Shown here: in pieces, positions 1-12,392 of the stretch
Layout of the letters: each line of letters begins with the position of its first letter
Position numbering within the stretch: the stretch's first letter is position 1
NCBI GenBank assembly: GCA_950022655.1
Contig: OX465579.1
Location: 48,277,950 to 48,341,949 of the forward strand
Source: Alentia gelatinosa
Lineage: Eukaryota > Annelida > Polychaeta > Phyllodocida > Polynoidae
Direction of reading: 5' to 3'
DNA: 64,000 bases
Position numbers and translations under genes: made by a program
The notes under the pieces: model-generated
What the model was told of the DNA's origin: nothing
The model's input: the letters and a program-made list of their open reading frames with translations, nothing else
Database searches by the model: none

Positions 1-370
1 AACCCCGAAGCGGCTTTCCATACCTATTTGATTTCCGAAGAAGCAGGAGAAACAGATTCACAGGTCTAGGTAAATATGATTAAACATGATAGATCCTCAG
101 AAACCTCATCCATACAGACATTCACGCTTCTATTGTACATACACCAACCGTCGTAAAATTTGTTGAAAGAAAAAGATTGCTCAAAATGGAAGTCAATAAG
201 CCGCAATATGAAAGTGTTATTACAATCAGTGTAAGGTCCAATATGGATCTGAGTATAGGGAATGGTTTTAGGAACTTCCCCAATGAATGACAACATAGAA
301 AAATACCGCACATTTAACAATTGACCTAGTTTTCAGTATAGAAATCTACATGCATATACGTGTTATATGC

Positions 371-480
<110 letters not shown>

Positions 481-654
481 CCTCAGAACTCCACCAATAG
501 TAAATACACGTAAATGTTCAGTAGATTCAGCGCCCTATAGATCACTGCAGCAGGCGAGCAGCTCAGACGTATGGGCGTGCTGGCCGAGTTTGTCAAGACG
601 GAGGCGGGCAGGAGGAGCTTGTTGTACAAGCTGTCAGCCGGTCTATGTTAACAA

Positions 655-1310
655 GGTGTGATCTCTGCCAGGGTCTCTGCCCGGCCTGCGATGAGCAATG
701 ATCGCCCGCCCGCCCGCCCGCCCGCCCGCCCTAACGGCGCTCAGATTGAGTGGGCAGTAGAAGCCCTACCTAACAACACCATCCACCATCACCTACCCCC
801 ACCCCGCCCAGCATGCTCATACTGCCGTGAATGTGATACGGCACAGCGAGCCGGCCACATTCATAAACTCGGTCTTAACGGGTAATCGGAGCTGGCCGAC
901 TCAAGCCAGGCGCCCGGGAATAACAGCCCGTCTCCACGTCCTTTCAGAGCCGTCAATAGACAAGCCCCGTGTACGGATATCTAGGGATGAATTTCAGCCG
1001 GGTCTCGTTCGTTATAGTCTGCCCTGTTCATCATTACACCACATATACATGCTACACAGGGGTGGGAGGAGACAGTGGGGTAGGAGAGGGGTGGCGGTCG
1101 GGGGTCGAGGTGCGGACAGGCGGCGTGCACCCGCCACACGTCGGGATGTCTACATTTACCTGGCCACACCTGTCGTCGCATCTCACACCCACAGGTACCG
1201 ACAGCCAGCCTGCCTTTTGCTGCTGATGCTGCTGACACCCGCACCACCCACATCCACCTCGACATCCGGAAACTCATGCCCACCCACTCACGATGATCAG
1301 TAACCAGTCC
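655..1310. other. GC- and CpG-rich segment without convincing gene
   Basis: The segment is GC-rich with many CpG dinucleotides, between AT-rich flanks. It holds open frames up to 158 codons that begin with GTG rather than ATG and match nothing I recognise, so I treat them as by-products of the GC content. It could be a CpG-island-like regulatory stretch. Confidence 0.4.
703..731. repeat. (CCCG)n microsatellite
   Basis: About seven copies of the tetranucleotide CCCG in a row, inside the GC-rich segment. Confidence 0.95.
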
Positions 1311-2810
1311 CCCGCCCGCACCTGCCCTCTATACTCTACTATTATGTCTTGGCTTTAATAATGTCTCACTATTGAAATTCATATGCGCCACACCTTGAAA
1401 CCTTCTGAATGCTATTGTTTTCATGCTTCATAATCGACTTATCACATTTATACTGGACGTGTGACATAGAATATTGCTAATCTTTAATGTTAAGAAATAC
1501 ACATTTCATAACATTGACCTGAAGAAATAGTGAATAGCATTGATAGCAACGAGTATGTTAACTCTGGACAACCTTCTGTCCTGTACCTCTAGCAGTTTTA
1601 TAACTATGAGCAGCTTCAGCCTATCTGCCCTCCTCACTCATCCTTCATCCTCCTGCTCTCATCCTCTTGACAGCTAAGTATGGCCATTCCAACCAAGCCA
1701 ACCTTCCTTCATCCCATCCATCAACTTTCAAATCTAGCCTTCAGCTCACCCTCTTAATCTGGACATCATCTATGTACCAGTCATCTATCGCCATTATGAG
1801 CTGATCTCTTTTGTTAAACAATTATTTAGCACCTTCCAAATCTGGACACCAAGCTTTCGTCACTTCGCAATGCACTTCTTAACCCATATTACCGGTCATT
1901 TTGTTCTTTCCAAACACATGCATGATATAGGCCCAGCGTATCCAAACATAGTTGTCACTTCCCTATTCGATATCATTCAAATTTTCAACTCAGGCATCAC
2001 CATCTAAGCCGACATATATCCTACACTTTGTGATCTACCACTACCTACACTTGACCAAATCCCAACTCCAATCCATGCATCATCTTTAAAACTAAATCAT
2101 CCACCTAAATTCAGGAAAGATGGGGCCAAGTGTACTCTCCGATCATCATCTACTTATATTCAGCTGACCACCACCATCTTTAACAGTAACCCATGACTGG
2201 GCAGCTACCTCATCCCACAAGCTCAACACCCACCACACTCGCCACGCCACCTGACCGCCCACTCGCCACGCCCTGATCGCCAGAACCATGCCGTTGCTGT
2301 GAAGGCCGCTTATTGCTCATGTGCAGCAACAGTCCTCCTGACATTTGAGACGGCAGTCATGAGCTGATGGTGAAAATTCAATTACATTATCTACAAACGA
2401 TTTTCGGATATACTGACAGCGTAAATACACGGGCATTATGGATCTACCGGCGTACCGGCGTGTCCATGTCAATACTAATCGCGATTAATAACATACAGCC
2501 CGATTTTATACCCAAGCTCTTACATCCTCCAATGATTATTATATGTTTGATGAAAGGAGCTCCTTTATGGTTTGAATTACACTTTTCAGGGTTTCATTGG
2601 AAGCTACCACGGAATGTAGTATGGATGACATGCCTATTTAGTTACTGATACTGCCTAATGAGGACTCATTTCACTAGAGCACGTGTAAATTCAAAACGTG
2701 GAAAGCCATTTAAGCCAAGAAGGCAGATCGATAGCTGGGTGATAAGGCATGCAGGTGCGAAGAGAGCAGGTTGAGAATCGTTAACCCAAGTGATACTGGC
2801 TCTTTTGAGG
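1311..2810. other. Non-coding stretch
   Basis: No gene is seen. The stretch at 1600-2100 is rich in C, T and A with few G on the plus strand. A 13-bp word, CACTCGCCACGCC, is present twice (2236-2248 and 2260-2272). No splice, promoter or RNA signal stands out. Confidence 0.5.
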
Positions 2811-3188
2811 TTAGATCCTTGGGCTCGCCATGTCTCCACACAAGACATTGGAGGGCAAACATAGAAATAGAAAAATAAATATATCCTGTTGGAACATCTT
2901 CTCGAAGCATATCATGTGCATTTTCACTGCGGCGTCACGCGTTGTCTGAGAAAGGCCTATGTGGGGCCACTTCATAATCGTGTCTACAGTGGGATCAGGC
3001 AGTGAGCGGAGGTAGAGGGCGGGTGAGATGACGAGGTACCGGTTGAGATACAGACACGCGGTCTTTACGAAGTGGAGCCCTCTCCAGACGGCAGCGAGGG
3101 TAAATGGGTTCAGCCCCCTTGAAGTTGCACCCTCCGGCGTGGAATTATCGCTGTAAAAGGATATAACCATTACCTCCCTCCACTTCAT
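2811..3188 (-). CDS. Possible coding exon, unknown product
   Basis: A 125-codon minus-strand frame opens with ATG at 3188 (G at -3). The middle part, about 2930-3110, has strongly C/G-ending codons such as CTC, CAC, TTC, AAG, ACC, CTG, AAC and TAC, unlike the AT-rich flanks. The peptide there alternates hydrophobic and basic residues, including the run CLYLNRYLVIS. A pyrimidine-rich acceptor ending TTTTACAG lies at about 3151-3165, so the exon may start at 3150 rather than at the ATG. I see no strong donor, and the last 35 residues turn AT-rich and hydrophobic. No family is recognised. A frame of this length can occur by chance, so this rests only on codon usage. Confidence 0.2.
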   Translation of the reverse strand: MKWREVMVISFYSDNSTPEGATSRGLNPFTLAAVWRGLHFVKTACLYLNRYLVISPALYLRSLPDPTVDTIMKWPHIGLSQTTRDAAVKMHMICFEKMFQQDIFIFLFLCLPSNVLCGDMASPRI

Positions 3189-3189
3189 C

Positions 3190-4890
3190 TCAAAGGGACT
3201 TATCACCCTTCATCGCGCTCTGGTCCCTGAGATGTGGATACACAGTTACGGTGGCTCTGTCGCCTGAGAACCGAGTTAGTCTTGAGTTACTCCTTACATA
3301 AACAGTTCTGTATCGAGCAATCTCCGCCAGCCCCATTCGCCCGCCAGCGACGCAGGTACGACGAGCCGTTTTTCTTTTCTGGTTTTTTTTTCTTAACACA
3401 CACAACGCTCAAGTTTTTACATCCTACAGGATTGCTTCATTTCCATATAATAGGAGGTAGTTTAATGTCACTGAGGAGTTAAAAAAATTACACTGGTGAT
3501 AAGGGTTCCACATGATAGCAAAAACTATTCATCGCAGAACATACACTCCTGGATGATAAAAAACGACTTGTTGTGGGAGATTCTTCTGTTTAACCAACGA
3601 GTATAGAGTTGGTTTAACCATCCAATGCTATACACATGGTGCAACAAATAGGTGTATTCGGTATATCGATGTTGGTACTTCTGAAGGCAGATGCTGTGGG
3701 ACTACTATCAAAATGTGAAATAATTTCAGAATTGATTAAAATATTCAGGCTTTCGAGCACCGGTTACGTTGAGATACGGTATATAGATCTTATCAGAAGG
3801 GATGCTATAGATTTTAATGAAAGTATGCAATGCAATCGCAATATATCCTCCATAGTTATGACAGGCCCGCTATAGAAATGCCATACTTCGGCGAAAGCTG
3901 TGCTATCTTGAAGTAATTACTGTCGATCCTAGCCTGTAAGTACCCTATCCAACTTATCATCTATTATACATAGCATCCGATTTAATGCGACCTAGGCTTG
4001 CGATGGCTGCTGCACTTAATTGGCAATGAATTAGATCATGCTCGAGGACAGTATGCTGGTGCAGTGAGCAGATCAGCGGGAGGATTAGCGAGCAGGCCAC
4101 CTGCCTCTTGCTTACACCCACGGTGGGGTTGATACAAGGCCGCTGAATTGCTCCCCTGGCCCCATCCACCATGTTTTTATTCAATTACCACGTCTGGAAT
4201 TAGCTCCTCCGCTATCAGCCGTCCGCATCTTGCGCCAATTACCACCACGTCTGGCATGTTGGGCCTACACTTGTCCATCGGGTACATATTTTACATGGCC
4301 TTCTGTGCAGATCGATGGCGCCAAGTGAATGCGGAAGGGGTCTGGGTGACAACAATCTCGGCTTTTTCGCCCGGCGCGGAATCTGTTTCAACACCTCCGG
4401 TTTGGCTTTAGCGATGGGAACTCCCTGCAGAACGCGTTATAAGCACACAGTGGAAGGGAGTCTGCCTTATCTATCGCACAGAGTGCACCTCCTTACGGCG
4501 CGCCATCCATGGCAGCGAAGCCACATGGCTTCCAGTAGCCCCTCCCCAGAAGCCAACGACTCCATGTACCAGCCATGCTTTACTCAACTGATTGGTTCGC
4601 TCAACCTTACCCTCCTGCCAACCCAAATCAAACAGCCACTGGGCGCGCCCCACCATTTACCAAATTGTTGTCCATCCAACATAGAGCTTTTATTACCCAG
4701 CGCCCACCCCAATCCGCCACACCCTATTCCCCTGGCTTCTCACCTCGCCTTTTCATTGTGGGCCCCGCTGACCACTCAGTGACCAGGCTGACCGGTAGGG
4801 GTCGGGTGTTCTGACGCCACCCCACTACTCGGAGGTATAACGACTGTGTGTATTGAATTCTGAACGGCTGGGGTAGAGGATTGGCACGGG
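3190..4890. other. Non-coding stretch
   Basis: Contains a 155-codon plus-strand frame (4315-4779, ATG with T at -3) of low-complexity composition, which I judge to be chance. The words ATTACCA and CACGTCTGG recur at 4180-4255. No other feature is seen. Confidence 0.45.
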
Positions 4891-4919
4891 TTATTTTACC
4901 ACCTCCATTTGTAAGCTAT
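4891..4919 (+). repeat. 29-bp dispersed repeat, copy 1
   Basis: Identical over 29 bp to 6637-6665. It begins TTATTTTACCACC and ends GTAAGCTAT. The flanks differ from those of copy 2, so this is either a short dispersed element or the edge of a larger duplication. Confidence 0.9.
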
Positions 4920-6636
4920 CATAAAGTGGAGGCCTCCGGTAGCAGTCCCTTCCAGAGCCCTGGTCACCGGCACCCAGACACCGAGCAGACCGACCCTCCC
5001 GCATGGCCACCAGCTACTATGGTAAAGAGTAACCATTGCCGGGCTTTGCATTGGCGATCAAAATTGACCACTCTCCATCATCAGCTATTTTCATACATAG
5101 CGAGCTTTTACCATTAGTCTCGAGTGACATTATGTGTTTTATCTTATCGACTTATGCTCAAATTTTATACCGACGTCAAGTCGCAAGGTTAGTGTGTCTT
5201 CCAAACTTAGTATATCATCCAGCGACTCCATAACCTTTCCTCTATGTAACAAAGGCTACTCCAAAGTAAACGAGTTCATACTATCGATGGTTCCGGTTAC
5301 ATATTGTACCATTGATCACATGTAAAATCCGAAATCCTTCTTGGTTATACAACGGCTTAAGGCAATGGTTACTAAACAACCATGGGGTCAATTATAAACA
5401 GCGGATTTTTGTCCCGTAAACATAGTTTGTGCTACAGTAATCCTGCGGGGTCAGGCGGCTAAATAAATAATAACCCGGGGGGAGCGGGCTACGGTAATTA
5501 TTGTTTACAGCGTACCTGTGGACATTACCACAACAAAGGCCAAGCTAGAGGTGAAATGGTACTGGGCCATTTGTCAGTGTTTGTCAACGCCATAAGGAAC
5601 AATAAATAAATCATTGTTGGTGGACAAACACTGTGTTGACCTTATTACCTGGTATGACTTCCCCCGCTCAGTCGAAAACTAACACTTCCTCCTACTTTCA
5701 AGTTCGTCTGGTGTGGATCAATAACAACAGTGTCTAACACGCTCGAAATTTAGAAATGTTTTCATAAGATCTATTAAATGCCAAGTGTATCGCCATTTTA
5801 GGTAAGTTTTTTTTTAAAGTTCACTGATGCTATATTAGGCAAGTTATTTTTGTCACTCTAGTGGTCATTATTATCCTTTAATAATTCCTCTAATAAGTTG
5901 GTATATGGTACTAAACATTGGAGAACTCACTTAAAGTAAAAGAGCCCACTTTCATCAGAACGAGATGGTCGCACTTTACACTGGACTAGGCCCTTCCCAT
6001 AGCACCAGTCGGTGCACGCCTGCCCGGGGATGGTTGGGATCCGGCCAGGTAGATGCCTGTCAGATCGCTATGCAGCCTGCAGGCCTCCATACATGACTAC
6101 TTCCACAGGTGTCACAGCTCGATACAGCCATCACTCCAGGTCCCTATGCCAGCCCTACCATTAGGCGGCTCGGCCCACAATGAGCCTACACTACCGCCCT
6201 TTATAGCTGCGGCAGTGGGTTTTTTCCCCTGGCGAGGCAACACAGAGAGCGGCAACAGTCGGGTCTGGTATAGGCATTCAGACAGTGTTGCTCACGATTC
6301 ATCACGGTGCGTTTTTGTGACGACGACCACACCGCTCTATCCGTCCTTCAAAGAGCCAACAAAGCTATCGGGTCCCATACATCATATATGAAAAATACCT
6401 CGGCGTGGGACCTGGCATCTAGTGCTCGTCAGCGGGGTAGGTATGGTAGCAGTCGTCTGCATCCAAAATGATTCTCCATACAGTGAGAGTAGGATATACT
6501 TCCAGGCCCTCGCTCAGCATTTGAGGGAGCGGGGAAGGGACTTGCAGGTTTTAATTTCATTTGGAGAGGGTTATACTGACAGTTCACTGTCATAGTGCAT
6601 AGGGTCTCATCCAAATTAGGGTCTCTGCAAATTATA
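4920..6636. other. Non-coding stretch between the 29-bp repeats
   Basis: AT-rich, except for a GC-richer block at 5990-6400 that holds a 112-codon plus-strand frame (6053-6388) with an ATG but no recognised domain. A plus-strand TAG followed by GTAAGT sits at 5799-5806, with a poor pyrimidine tract upstream. Confidence 0.45.
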
Positions 6637-6665
6637 TTATTTTACCACCTCCATTTGTAAGCTAT
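6637..6665 (+). repeat. 29-bp dispersed repeat, copy 2
   Basis: Direct-orientation identical copy of 4891-4919, 1,746 bp downstream. The next few bases differ. Confidence 0.9.
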
Positions 6666-6694
6666 AGGGTACTTGTGTGCCTATATCTATATGC

Positions 6695-6722
6695 ATAAAC
6701 ATGTATGTATAAACATGTATGT
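6695..6722 (+). repeat. 14-bp tandem duplication
   Basis: ATAAACATGTATGT occurs twice in tandem, followed by a partial third copy. Confidence 0.9.
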
Positions 6723-8182
6723 ACAAACACACTAGCAAAACCTAATACTATTGGACATGTTCTCTGACTGATACTATGACACCCCCATGTCTTCCAGCCA
6801 CACAGATTCAAAGGGGCCTTGGGGAGAGTCAGGGTGGACCCTGTGAGTGAGGTGTGAGTTCAGAGGATGACCCAAGCGCCGCCGGCAGAGAATTAACAAC
6901 AACAGTGTACTGACCGACAGCCCTACCTGTCCCAACTGTATCGGGTAACAAACACAACTGGACTGAAAGTGTGACAGGGATGAGGAAGGGGATCAGTATA
7001 ACAGGGATGCAAGGGCAGTGGTTGTGAGATGAGACTCTGCAGCTTAACCTTCTGCACTGAAACTCTATCCTTGTGGCCTACTATCCCCTCAGGCTCTATT
7101 CTACTATTCTGCTCGCCAGGCCAAACCCTGGCCAAACATGAAACCCCTTTCTGCCCGCAGTAGACTCCAAGGTCTCGGCACTGGAGCAGAACTCACCCAC
7201 GAGCCACGCAGCGGGGGTATCACTCCGATCCCCTACATCCAGCCTCAACCTCTCCACCCATCGTCCCTCCATATGCCTTATCCGAGATTCCTGACACAAT
7301 CAATACGTTTGGAAGGAGAAGAACTGAAAACTTAACACCTAAAAATGATTATAACCAAATACTTGAGCCTAGCTGCGGTACTCTTTGCCTCACATATAGA
7401 ACAAATTGTCGAGGGGAACTGAGCAAAAAGCATGCTGCAAAACATTTCTTTCTCTGAGATCCAGCGTTCCAACACACCCACCAGCCGCTGGTGTCCTGCA
7501 GTAGCGAGAGGATATATATCCGTACCGGCCGCTTTGCGTGGAGCACTCCCATCCGTCCAGTCAGGCGCCCATTGCCTTGAGGCCTCTCTGAACCAAGGCA
7601 AATATTTACCTGTCGCGATGGTCGTGCTCAGCCAGCTGGGTCCTCACGCCACCTCCTCCCGCCGTACTCCAGCCCTGCCCCACCCCACCCTGCCTTATCC
7701 AGTGCCCTGCCCAGCGCCCTGCCCATTACACTGTCCAGCGCCCGGGTATCATGCAACCCCTGCCCCCTCTACTGCACCACTCCATTCTTTACAGCCCCAT
7801 ATACATCTCTCCCATCCTGATGGATAGAGCTCCAGAGACCAACTAAAGTCGTTTAGAAAAAGAAGGAAATTGTAATACTTTACTTGACGGAACACCGAGG
7901 AAAAAAGAAGAGGTTTCTACTACGAACTGTTCTGCAGCAATGATATAACCCGCTCCGTACCAGTACTACCGCCCCCAATCACCACACTCCTCGTAGTACA
8001 GCCGGTACAGAAGAGAGGCCGCATGACGCTTTTCACCGTTTACTGCACGTGAATTAACAAGTTAAACAGTCGGCTCCTTTTTGACTTCCACCAATTTCTC
8101 ACTCCAATTCCTCAAGCCCCTGAGGTGAGCCAACGGGACGGACTCGGGAGTAGAGAGGCCGAGCAGCTCCTCTCGTTGGTGG
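6723..8182. other. Non-coding stretch with CT-rich block
   Basis: No gene is seen. The stretch at 7660-7800 is rich in CCC and repeats CCCTGCCCAGCG-like words, giving an open plus-strand frame (7432-7824) that is mostly Pro, Ala and Ser. I regard it as composition-driven. Confidence 0.4.
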
Positions 8183-8280
8183 GTGGGGGTGGGAGTGGGG
8201 GGGGGGGGAGACTCTGTGTATGTTGGGGTTGGGAGATGGGGGGGGGGGGGGAAGACACTGTGTGTGTTGGGGGTTGGGGG
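8183..8280 (+). repeat. G-rich duplicated minisatellite with G-quadruplex potential
   Basis: Two copies of a roughly 45-bp unit: a run of 12 to 14 G, then a GAAGACACTGTGTGTGTTGG-like stretch, then GGGGTTGGGAG or its variant. The long G runs satisfy a four-run quadruplex pattern on the plus strand. It lies just after a GAGCAGCTC site at 8161. Confidence 0.85.
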
Positions 8281-8756
8281 TGGTGAAGGGGTCGTGGGAC
8301 ACGTGCCTCCAGGGTTGTTTCTCATCTGGGTTAGAGTAGAGTCTTTGGACCGGGCCGAACCCCGCTGGGATTCCAACAGCCCCAGACATAGTGATCCAAG
8401 ACCTTATGACACGATGATATCGGCAGTGAAGCCACACCACGAAGCAACACCACCCCCTACACACCATGTGGCTTCCATATAGGAGGTGGGTGGGGTGGGG
8501 GGTCATAACAGAAGCCACTGCCGGTTCGTATTAGACATGCACAAGCCTTTAGTGTATCCCTCTATCTAACTATTCATGTTTCACTATCTACAGCTCGCAA
8601 TTCCTGTCATTTTAAAGGTTTGAGCTAGAGGATTTATAATACAGGAAATGAATTGCTTTGTATAGGGATGGTACGTAGTCAGGAGGTAGTCTCGGGAGCG
8701 ATCTAATTCCTTTTGAGTCGATACAGCTGGGATCTGCAGATCTAGAACCAAATAGG

Positions 8757-8880
8757 CACTATTGTAGGATCTGCCCGGATGCGGTACACTATTATAGGAA
8801 GGCCTTTATGGATCTCCCGGGCTTTGCCATGACCGATAGCAGAGAAAAACACTCATAGGGCATAAATTCACTTTATAGGA
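8757..8880 (+). repeat. Three spaced copies of CACTATTRTAGGA
   Basis: CACTATTGTAGGA at 8757, CACTATTATAGGA at 8787 and CACTTTATAGGA at 8869. The 12-bp palindrome GATCTGCAGATC lies just upstream, near 8731-8742. Confidence 0.6.
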
Positions 8881-11479
8881 CTTCCATGGCTAGGGAACAA
8901 AAAGTGGCACCTGCATCCCTTTAGAGACAGACATCAGAGTATCAGACATGAATTAGGAAGCATATGTCCTCGATTTATTGTTGGTGACGTTTTAAAAACA
9001 TATACTATACTACATCATTTGTACCACTATAATGTATAGCGTCGAGAGGCCTTCTACTGTCAGTCCTTAGATTTGTCCTATATACTGCCTTGCTTATACG
9101 GCTGGGCGTAATACATAAACCAACACTGGCCCCTTATGCTAGGAGACTGTCATCGGGTCTGGGAGATCATTGGGTTTTCAAAGCCGGTTGGCAGTTCCCA
9201 AGGCACGGACCGTCAATCTGCTCGCCGTCCAGTCCTCCCCTGAAGTCGGCAGCCGCTCTACACAACGTGTCATTTTCACCCGACATCAAAGCTCAGTAGT
9301 CGTAGCCGAACCAATTTTCACGCCCCACCCCAAACATGGTCATGTAAACGGTTTGCTCGGCGGCTTTAAAGCGCCGCCATTTCCACGAGCTACTCTGAGC
9401 AGCTTCCGCTGGCACTGACATCCAGGCAAACGTGATACTTGGAGCGGGATGAAAACGAGGGGCGAGAAGCTCAGAGCGGCTCAGAGCAGCTCTCTGTGCG
9501 ACCTGAAGACCCAGATCACTAACGGAGCAGCTCAATGCTCGCCGAGCAGCTGAAGCCGGCGGGGGCAGGGGTGCTTGTCATGTGGTTGCCATACACCGGC
9601 TATTTTTACCAAATTCCTGTGTAAATTATGTTTGTGTATGCCTCGAGCTACTCTACACCGATTTCCCTGATAAGGACCTCTGACCTACGCCATGTTCGCC
9701 TGCACCAGGTCCATCAGCCTCACACCTCATCCAGTTCTAAGATCCCAGTGCACCTTTCCAACCTCCCCGTGTCTTTTTTCTCGAAAAATTAGTGCTCTGT
9801 ACTTCTCGCCAAGGCACATTTCAATGTACGATACTCCGAGGAAACATATCCAGAGAGTAAAAAACGATACGTTTTAAAAAGAGGCTGAGCATAATACGAC
9901 GAGTGGCGGATACAGGAGGCCACTGCTACCTTCACTAGTAGGATTTTACGCCTGTGATGGACGTTATTACACACACCTTCACTGAAGCTGCCCGGCCCAA
10001 CTCTGAAGTCAGCGCTTGGCAGTAGACCCTGGTATTTAGCACAGTGCTAATTTGCGATTCACTCGGAGATTTATATCGCCTGCTGTCAAAGACTCACCCA
10101 GCACCTCCGAGCTGACATTGACCCTCACCACCGCGACCCCGCGTCTCTGACCTCCAAAACCAGCCCCGAGGTCAGACCCGAGGTCAGCCGGAGGAGGGCT
10201 GGAGGCGGGACGGCCCTCCCCTGGAGGCGGGTACCCGTCGGGGTGCTCCCGGCCGGGGGTGGTGATTGAGTCTGACACCCCAGATGTCGGCAATACGCCC
10301 AGAGTGTCTCTGGTTCCACCTGGAGAGGAGGTCAGTTATCTGAACCCCGTAAAGCCCGCATCATCATCAGCCAACCCATAAACATTTCCTCCAGTCCCCA
10401 ACACCAAGTGGCACTGGGGGTCATCCCACCGTGTCCGGCTACATAACACGCGCTCATCTCGTGGCGTATGGCCTCTATATTCAATGTATGGGGTTCTGTA
10501 TGTATGCATTATTTTCGCATTTTCAAATCTGAAAAGTCTCCATGGTTTCTGTGTAAATTGTGAAACTGCTGTCATTTCACTATTTTTATATCGGTTTCTT
10601 ACAATTTACCTTTGACTTATTAAGTCGAATGTTGAATTCCCGATGTTAGAATTGAATGAAATATAGTATTGAAGCTTGGCGCTGCACATCAGTTTCCAGC
10701 GTGTTCCGTGGTCTGCAGAACAGAGGACTAGCGGCGCTGGTTACCGTCAACATTATACTCGTCCTGTATCAGGTCTGCATACCTTCGTAACAGCCTCACA
10801 CCGGGTCGTAGCTCTTGCCACTGCGATTTGACGCCCCGAGCCAAGATAAATACTCGATTCCATTATGACGAGCACTTCGGGCCCCATTAAATACTACACA
10901 GCGCATACTTATCTGCACAGTGAGTGGAAAATATCTCCTTCATTATCCACCGACAAGACAGGCTCATTATACCCAGACGTCGTGATAAATGTCTAAGTTC
11001 GGCCGTTCTTGGCCCAGCAAGTTAGATAAAATATGTACAACCTCCTTCTAGAGGCCAACATATAATGCTTCCTTAATGTTTTTTGCTGAAACGATATTTG
11101 TTTTCGAAGAGGAACATCACAGGTTCGTGTAGTAGATGTTCAACTCTAAACCTAAGTTTGTATATCCTTTCAAACATACTGCTAACACCATAATGATGAA
11201 TGATAGAGACCGCTAAACTATTCAGTAAAATCTTGAAATACATTTGTATTACATGTACATATATTCCGAAAGTCGACAATAGGCAGACGACTACCCTTAC
11301 TCCCTTTTTCTGAGGCTTGTTTTATATACCTGTGAACAGGTGCAGAACAGAAGCCATTTGTGGTGAAATCACGATCAGGTTCTCCTTCCGTCCCCGCTCA
11401 GCGGGCTCAGAGACAATATGATTACCGTCTACCTAACGGGTGGCTTCCCCTGTCAATAGCCCTACACCGCTCTACCCCT
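8881..11479. other. Non-coding stretch
   Basis: No gene is seen. It holds GAGCWGCTC sites at 9484 and 9525 with a GAGCGGCTC variant at 9474. At 10148-10187 there are three nuclear-receptor half-sites: TGACCT, then two direct AGGTCA with a 6-bp spacer, made by an 11-bp duplication. The rest is featureless. Confidence 0.45.
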
Positions 11480-11740
11480 CCTCCATCCAGTAACACACCT
11501 TAGCCTCATCCGCCCCGCCTGGAGCACTCAGCGCCGCCTGGTGGGCGCCACACGGCGCACCGCCCGGTCCGTATTTATCCGCGCGCCCTACTGGGTCCGC
11601 GACGAGAAATTGACCACGGCCGGCTATCGAATGGCCATCAATTGGCGTGGCGGGTGAGAGGGGGCGGGCACGTGGGGCGGAGAGCCCAGTAGGGGACGTG
11701 GGTCGGGTCGACGGCCGTGACACCACTATCAGCACGGGGC
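11480..11740. other. CpG-island-like segment
   Basis: High G+C with dense CpG, including GGGGCGGG-type GC boxes near 11660-11680. It contains a 10-bp inverted repeat, CCCTACTGGG (11586-11595) and CCCAGTAGGG (11685-11694). Long open frames on both strands (for example minus 11472-11735) are expected from stop-poor composition. A promoter or regulatory role is possible; no transcript start is evident. Confidence 0.4.
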
Positions 11741-11843
11741 GCTGGATAAATCAGAGCAGCTCTCCTAGCTCTCTGAGCTGCTCCCAACCACAATCGCATT
11801 GCTTCCATGACCATTCGCCGAGACTGAGCTGTTATACGTGTAT

Positions 11844-11880
11844 ACACACACACACACATACACACATATATATATATATA
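11844..11880 (+). repeat. (CA)n/(TA)n compound microsatellite
   Basis: CA repeats run into TA repeats. Confidence 0.95.
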
Positions 11881-12317
11881 CCCAGGTGCAGCGGAATAGG
11901 GCACTGCCATGGGTTGTGGCAGTGTAGGCAGCCTTAACACAATGCGAGCAGCTCAAAGCTTAGCCCCTATCTCTCCTACATATATGTGACAATGCCTAGG
12001 GCATTTGTTTATAACGTTGCGTACGATGCAGGAATGATAGATAAAGCGTTTGGTACTAGTGACCGCTACTGATCACACAAGGAAGTAGTAAATGGCAGTG
12101 CTGAAGACAACGAGGTTCTGAGAGGGGTCACCTTACGATTGTTTTTGACCCAGAATAACCTTCCCTGGTGCTGCTCTCAGGAGGCAATTCAGGATTTTCA
12201 AACGTTTGCGTGGAACCAAAATGAGGGGTCGTATGTTGGGACGGCCGAGTTTATTATAAACTAGCGACTTCGTCGAGTCCCAGTCTGAATAATAACAAAA
12301 TTGAGATGACAGACTGC

Positions 12318-12392
12318 CAAAGGCAGGACACGAACTCCCGACCCCCGCAGTCCCAAACGAACGCTCTGCTGACTGCTCCACAGAGCCAGTGC
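12318..12392 (-). mobile_element. tRNA-derived SINE head
   Basis: On the minus strand an A-box-like TGGCTCTGTGGAGC (12375-12388) is followed 37 nt later by a B-box-like GAGTTCGTGTCC (12326-12337), the spacing of an RNA polymerase III tRNA promoter. The anticodon stem does not pair well, so this is not a working tRNA but fits the 5' head of a degenerate SINE. The 118-codon minus frame over it (12133-12489) is probably incidental. Its GTGGAGCA word is shared with the element at 60.8 kb. Confidence 0.5.

Noticed and set aside
827..1303. 158-codon plus-strand frame, the longest in the window
   Set aside because: It starts with GTG, sits in stop-poor GC-rich DNA, has no domain, and a few frames of this length are expected by chance in 64 kb.
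3020..3110. NRY-containing hydrophobic stretch read as a GPCR third helix
   Set aside because: Too many charged residues in the would-be helix and the spacing to the following Pro is off by one.
4315..4782. 155-codon ATG frame
   Set aside because: Poor start context, Pro/Ser/His-rich low-complexity peptide, no splice or promoter support.
5786..5806. Plus-strand TAG/GTAAGT as a third recursive splice site
   Set aside because: The upstream 15 nt are only about 70% pyrimidine and no downstream donor pairs with it.
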